A DNA stretch of 19,666 nucleotides from contig JAKMFG010000004.1 of the NCBI GenBank assembly GCA_022425565.1, positions 1-19,666 of the forward strand, read 5' to 3'. Source of the DNA: Alphaproteobacteria bacterium (GTDB lineage: Bacteria > Pseudomonadota > Alphaproteobacteria > Puniceispirillales > Puniceispirillaceae). The notes under the pieces were generated by a model, which was given only the letters and a program-made list of their open reading frames with translations, had not been told where the DNA came from and did no database searches. The position numbers were made by a program, and so were the translations under genes. Within the stretch, counting starts at the first letter, position 1. Every line of letters starts with the position of its first letter. This document shows positions 17,289 through 19,666 of the stretch, piece after piece.

Positions 17289-18821
17289 ATGACAGATATT
17301 CTTGCCGAACTCGAGGCCAAACGTGCACAAGCCCGGCTTGGCGGTGGCCAGCGACGGATCGACACCCAGCACGGCAAGGGCAAGCTGACAGCCCGTGAAC
17401 GGATCACCCTTCTTCTCGACGATGCCTCGTTCGAGGAATGGGACATGTTCGTCGAGCATCGCTGCCATGATTTTGGCATGGAAGACCAGAAGGTGCCGGG
17501 CGACGGCGTCGTCACCGGATACGGCACCATTGCCGGACGCCCGGTCTTTGTCTATTCGCAGGATTTCACCGTTCTTGGCGGGTCGCTGTCTGAGACGCAT
17601 GCAGCGAAGATCTGCAAGATCATGGATCAGGCGATCAAGACCGGCATTCCCCTGATCGGGCTGAATGACTCCGGCGGCGCGCGCATTCAGGAAGGCGTCG
17701 CCTCGCTTGGTGGCTATGCCGAAGTGTTCCAGCGCAATGTGCTGGCATCCGGTGTGGTGCCGCAGATTTCGCTGATCATGGGGCCTTGCGCCGGCGGTGC
17801 CGTCTATTCGCCGGCCATCACCGATTTCATCTTCATGGTCGAGGGATCGAGCTACATGTTCGTCACTGGGCCGGATGTGGTGAAGACGGTGACACATGAG
17901 GACCTGACTGCCGAAGAGCTGGGCGGAGCAAAGATGCACAGCCGCACATCGGGTGTTGCCCATGGCGCGTTCGAGAATGATGTCGAGATGCTGATGCGCA
18001 CCCGTGCGCTGATGTCCTATCTGCCTCTGTCGAACCGCGAACCGACACCGGTGGTCCCGTGCCACGACCCGATCGACCGGCCGTCCTCGGTGCTCGACGC
18101 GATCATCCCCGACAATACCAACACCCCCTATGACATGCGCCGGGTGGTGCTGGAGATTGTCGATAATGGCGAGTTCTTCGAAATCCACGAGAATTTTGCC
18201 GCGAACATCATTGTCGGCTTTGGTCGGATCGACGGCAAAACTGTGGGTATCGTCGGCAACCAGCCAATGGTTCTGGCAGGCTGTCTCGACATCAACGCCT
18301 CGCGCAAGGCGGCGCGGTTCGTGCGCTTCTGCGATGCCTTCAACATTCCGCTGGTAACCCTCGTCGATGTGCCGGGCTTCATGCCGGGACTGGCGCAGGA
18401 AACCGGCGGCATCATCTCGAATGGCGCGAAGCTGCTGTTTGCCTATGCCGAGGCGACGGTGCCGAAGGTGACACTGATCACCCGTAAGGCCTATGGCGGC
18501 GCCTATGACGTGATGGCGTCGAAGCATCTTCGTGGCGACGTGAATTACGCCTGGCCGAGCGCCGAGATCGCGGTGATGGGACCTGAAGGCGCGGCACGAA
18601 TCATCTTTCGCGAGGATGCGGCCGACCCGGAAAAGCTGGCTGCCAAGACCGATGAATATCGTGAAAAATTCGCCAACCCGTTTGTTGCCGCCGGACGCGG
18701 TTATCTCGATGACATCATCATGCCGCGCAATTCGCGTCGGCGGATCGCGCGTGCGCTTTCGATGCTGGCCGACAAGCAGCTCGAGAACCCGCCGCGCAAG
18801 CACGACAATCTGCCGCTCTGA
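17289..18821 (+). CDS. pccB: Propionyl-CoA carboxylase beta subunit (carboxyltransferase)
   Basis: The 510-residue product, the normal PccB length, transfers a carboxyl group from biotin to propionyl-CoA to make methylmalonyl-CoA. ATG at 17289 ([12 protein letters not shown]) is chosen over an in-frame ATG at 17250, because the family begins at about this residue. Typical motifs are 'GKLTARERI', '[10 protein letters not shown]' (acyl-CoA site), '[16 protein letters not shown]', '[14 protein letters not shown]', 'VDVPGFMPG' and '[18 protein letters not shown]'. Asp407 in GGAYDVM corresponds to the residue that favours propionyl-CoA over acetyl-CoA in the studied actinobacterial enzymes. The pccA gene follows 42 nt later. 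The pathway feeds succinyl-CoA from propionate, odd-chain fatty acids, branched amino acids or possibly DMSP. Confidence 0.95.
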   Translation: MTDILAELEAKRAQARLGGGQRRIDTQHGKGKLTARERITLLLDDASFEEWDMFVEHRCHDFGMEDQKVPGDGVVTGYGTIAGRPVFVYSQDFTVLGGSLSETHAAKICKIMDQAIKTGIPLIGLNDSGGARIQEGVASLGGYAEVFQRNVLASGVVPQISLIMGPCAGGAVYSPAITDFIFMVEGSSYMFVTGPDVVKTVTHEDLTAEELGGAKMHSRTSGVAHGAFENDVEMLMRTRALMSYLPLSNREPTPVVPCHDPIDRPSSVLDAIIPDNTNTPYDMRRVVLEIVDNGEFFEIHENFAANIIVGFGRIDGKTVGIVGNQPMVLAGCLDINASRKAARFVRFCDAFNIPLVTLVDVPGFMPGLAQETGGIISNGAKLLFAYAEATVPKVTLITRKAYGGAYDVMASKHLRGDVNYAWPSAEIAVMGPEGAARIIFREDAADPEKLAAKTDEYREKFANPFVAAGRGYLDDIIMPRNSRRRIARALSMLADKQLENPPRKHDNLPL

Positions 18822-18863
18822 CCCGAATGTGACCCAGAAGCGCCGCGATACAGGGACCGTTTC

Positions 18864-19666
18864 ATGTTCAAGAAAATCCTGATTGCCAACCGTGGCGAAA
18901 TCGCCTGCCGGATCATGCGCACAGCCAAGCGCATGGGGATCGCCACCGTGGCCGTCTATTCCGACGCCGACGCCGGCACCCCGCATGTGATGATGGCCGA
19001 TGAGGCGGTTCACATCGGCGGCGCGGCATCGGCCGACAGCTATCTCCGTGGCGAGCGCATCATCACGGCGGCAAAGGAAACGGGCGCCGAGGCCATCCAT
19101 CCCGGCTTTGGCTTCCTGTCCGAGAATGCGGGATTTGTTGCGGATGTCGAGGCGGCGGGCCTCGTCTTTATCGGCCCGGGCACCAAGGCCATTGCGGTGA
19201 TGGGCGACAAGATCGAATCCAAGGCCCTTGCCAAATCTACCGGTGTCTCGACCGTGCCGGGAACCGAGGGCGAGGTTGATGACGTCGAGGTTGGGCTGAA
19301 GGCTGCCGCCGAGATCGGTTATCCGGTCATGGTTAAGGCGTCGGCAGGTGGCGGCGGCAAAGGGATGCGCGTCATTGAAAGCGCCGACGACCTGCCCGAC
19401 GGAATGCGGGCCGCCATGTCCGAGGCACAGACCGCCTTTGGCGACAGCCGCGTCTTCATCGAGAAATTCGTTGTTCAGCCGCGCCATATCGAAATTCAGC
19501 TTCTGGCCGACCAGCACGGCAACATCGTTTATGTCGGCGAACGTGAATGCTCGATCCAGCGCCGCCACCAGAAGGTGGTCGAGGAAGCGCCGAGCCCCTT
19601 TATCTCGCCGGAAACACGGCTGGCCATGGGAGAGCAGGCGGTCGAGCTGGCGCGTGCCGTCGGTTA
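18864..19666 (+). CDS. pccA: Propionyl-CoA carboxylase alpha subunit (biotin carboxylase), 3' end outside window
   Basis: The frame opens with ATG at 18864 and stays open to the window edge (267 complete codons). It encodes the start of a biotin carboxylase: '[25 protein letters not shown]', '[11 protein letters not shown]' (about 73-83), the ATP-grasp glycine loop '[13 protein letters not shown]' (about 158-170), and '[13 protein letters not shown]' with '[21 protein letters not shown]' (about 206-248). PccA has about 660 residues, so the rest of the carboxylase core and the biotin-carrier domain lie outside. It charges the biotin with CO2 using ATP for the PccB subunit encoded directly upstream. 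Acetyl-CoA or methylcrotonyl-CoA carboxylases share this region, but the pccB neighbour decides the call. Confidence 0.92.
   Translation, partial: MFKKILIANRGEIACRIMRTAKRMGIATVAVYSDADAGTPHVMMADEAVHIGGAASADSYLRGERIITAAKETGAEAIHPGFGFLSENAGFVADVEAAGLVFIGPGTKAIAVMGDKIESKALAKSTGVSTVPGTEGEVDDVEVGLKAAAEIGYPVMVKASAGGGGKGMRVIESADDLPDGMRAAMSEAQTAFGDSRVFIEKFVVQPRHIEIQLLADQHGNIVYVGERECSIQRRHQKVVEEAPSPFISPETRLAMGEQAVELARAVG

Noticed and set aside
17118..19568. An 816-codon open frame on the minus strand opposite pccB and pccA
   Set aside because: It lies wholly antisense to two well-recognised carboxylase genes, its protein resembles no family, is rich in His, Arg, Asp and Gly as expected from reversed GC-biased codons, and it has no convincing ribosome site. 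It is a codon-bias shadow.

Overview
The window looks like a chromosome segment of a free-living, probably marine, alphaproteobacterium. It is GC-rich by eye, genes are tightly packed with ATGA or 8-nt overlaps, and the contents (MttB-superfamily methyltransferase, TRAP transport, sulfonate-type dehydrogenases, pccBA) are typical of Rhodobacterales, Rhodospirillales or SAR116-like bacteria. I cannot assign a genus. No rRNA, tRNA, CRISPR, transposase or other mobile element was found.

Layout, left to right. (1) 1-2752, minus strand: a PHP-domain phosphoesterase, an exported histidine phosphatase and an MttB-superfamily methyltransferase that runs off the left edge. They are spaced like an operon (44 and 86 nt gaps). 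(2) 2753-3015: divergent intergenic region holding a GlpR-type palindrome. (3) 3016-5585, plus: glpR and glpD overlapping by 8 nt, followed by a 49-residue small ORF with a strong ribosome binding site. (4) 5582-6343, minus: an IclR-family regulator, convergent with the small ORF and divergent from the next block. (5) 6472-15904, plus: an apparent nine-kilobase catabolic operon. It encodes a GMC flavin alcohol dehydrogenase, a TRAP binding protein, a fused TRAP DctQ-DctM permease, a histidinol-dehydrogenase homologue of HpsN type, both subunits of a ComDE-type sulfopyruvate decarboxylase, an SDR dehydrogenase and a zinc alcohol dehydrogenase. (6) 15949-17203: a photolyase/cryptochrome split into two overlapping genes, with the FAD-binding half first and the Rossmann-like photolyase half second, the reverse of the usual domain order. 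(7) 17289-end: pccB and the start of pccA.

How the genes may work together. Block 5 is best read as uptake and oxidation of a C3 (perhaps also C2) hydroxysulfonate such as 2,3-dihydroxypropane-1-sulfonate (DHPS). The TRAP system imports the anion. HpsN-type and SDR/ADH enzymes oxidise the alcohol groups through sulfolactate to sulfopyruvate. ComDE then decarboxylates sulfopyruvate to sulfoacetaldehyde. The IclR-GMC-TRAP arrangement resembles isethionate loci, whose product is also sulfoacetaldehyde, so two sulfonate routes may converge here. The sulfoacetaldehyde-cleaving enzyme (Xsc) and a classical sulfolactate dehydrogenase are not in the window. The glpR-glpD block is glycerol-3-phosphate catabolism under its own repressor. 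pccBA handles propionyl-CoA.

The observations most worth a second look are the hybrid sulfonate operon with its unassigned sulfolactate-oxidising step, the order-inverted split photolyase, and the uncatalogued small ORF behind glpD. All functions are read by eye from motifs and context; no database search was run.
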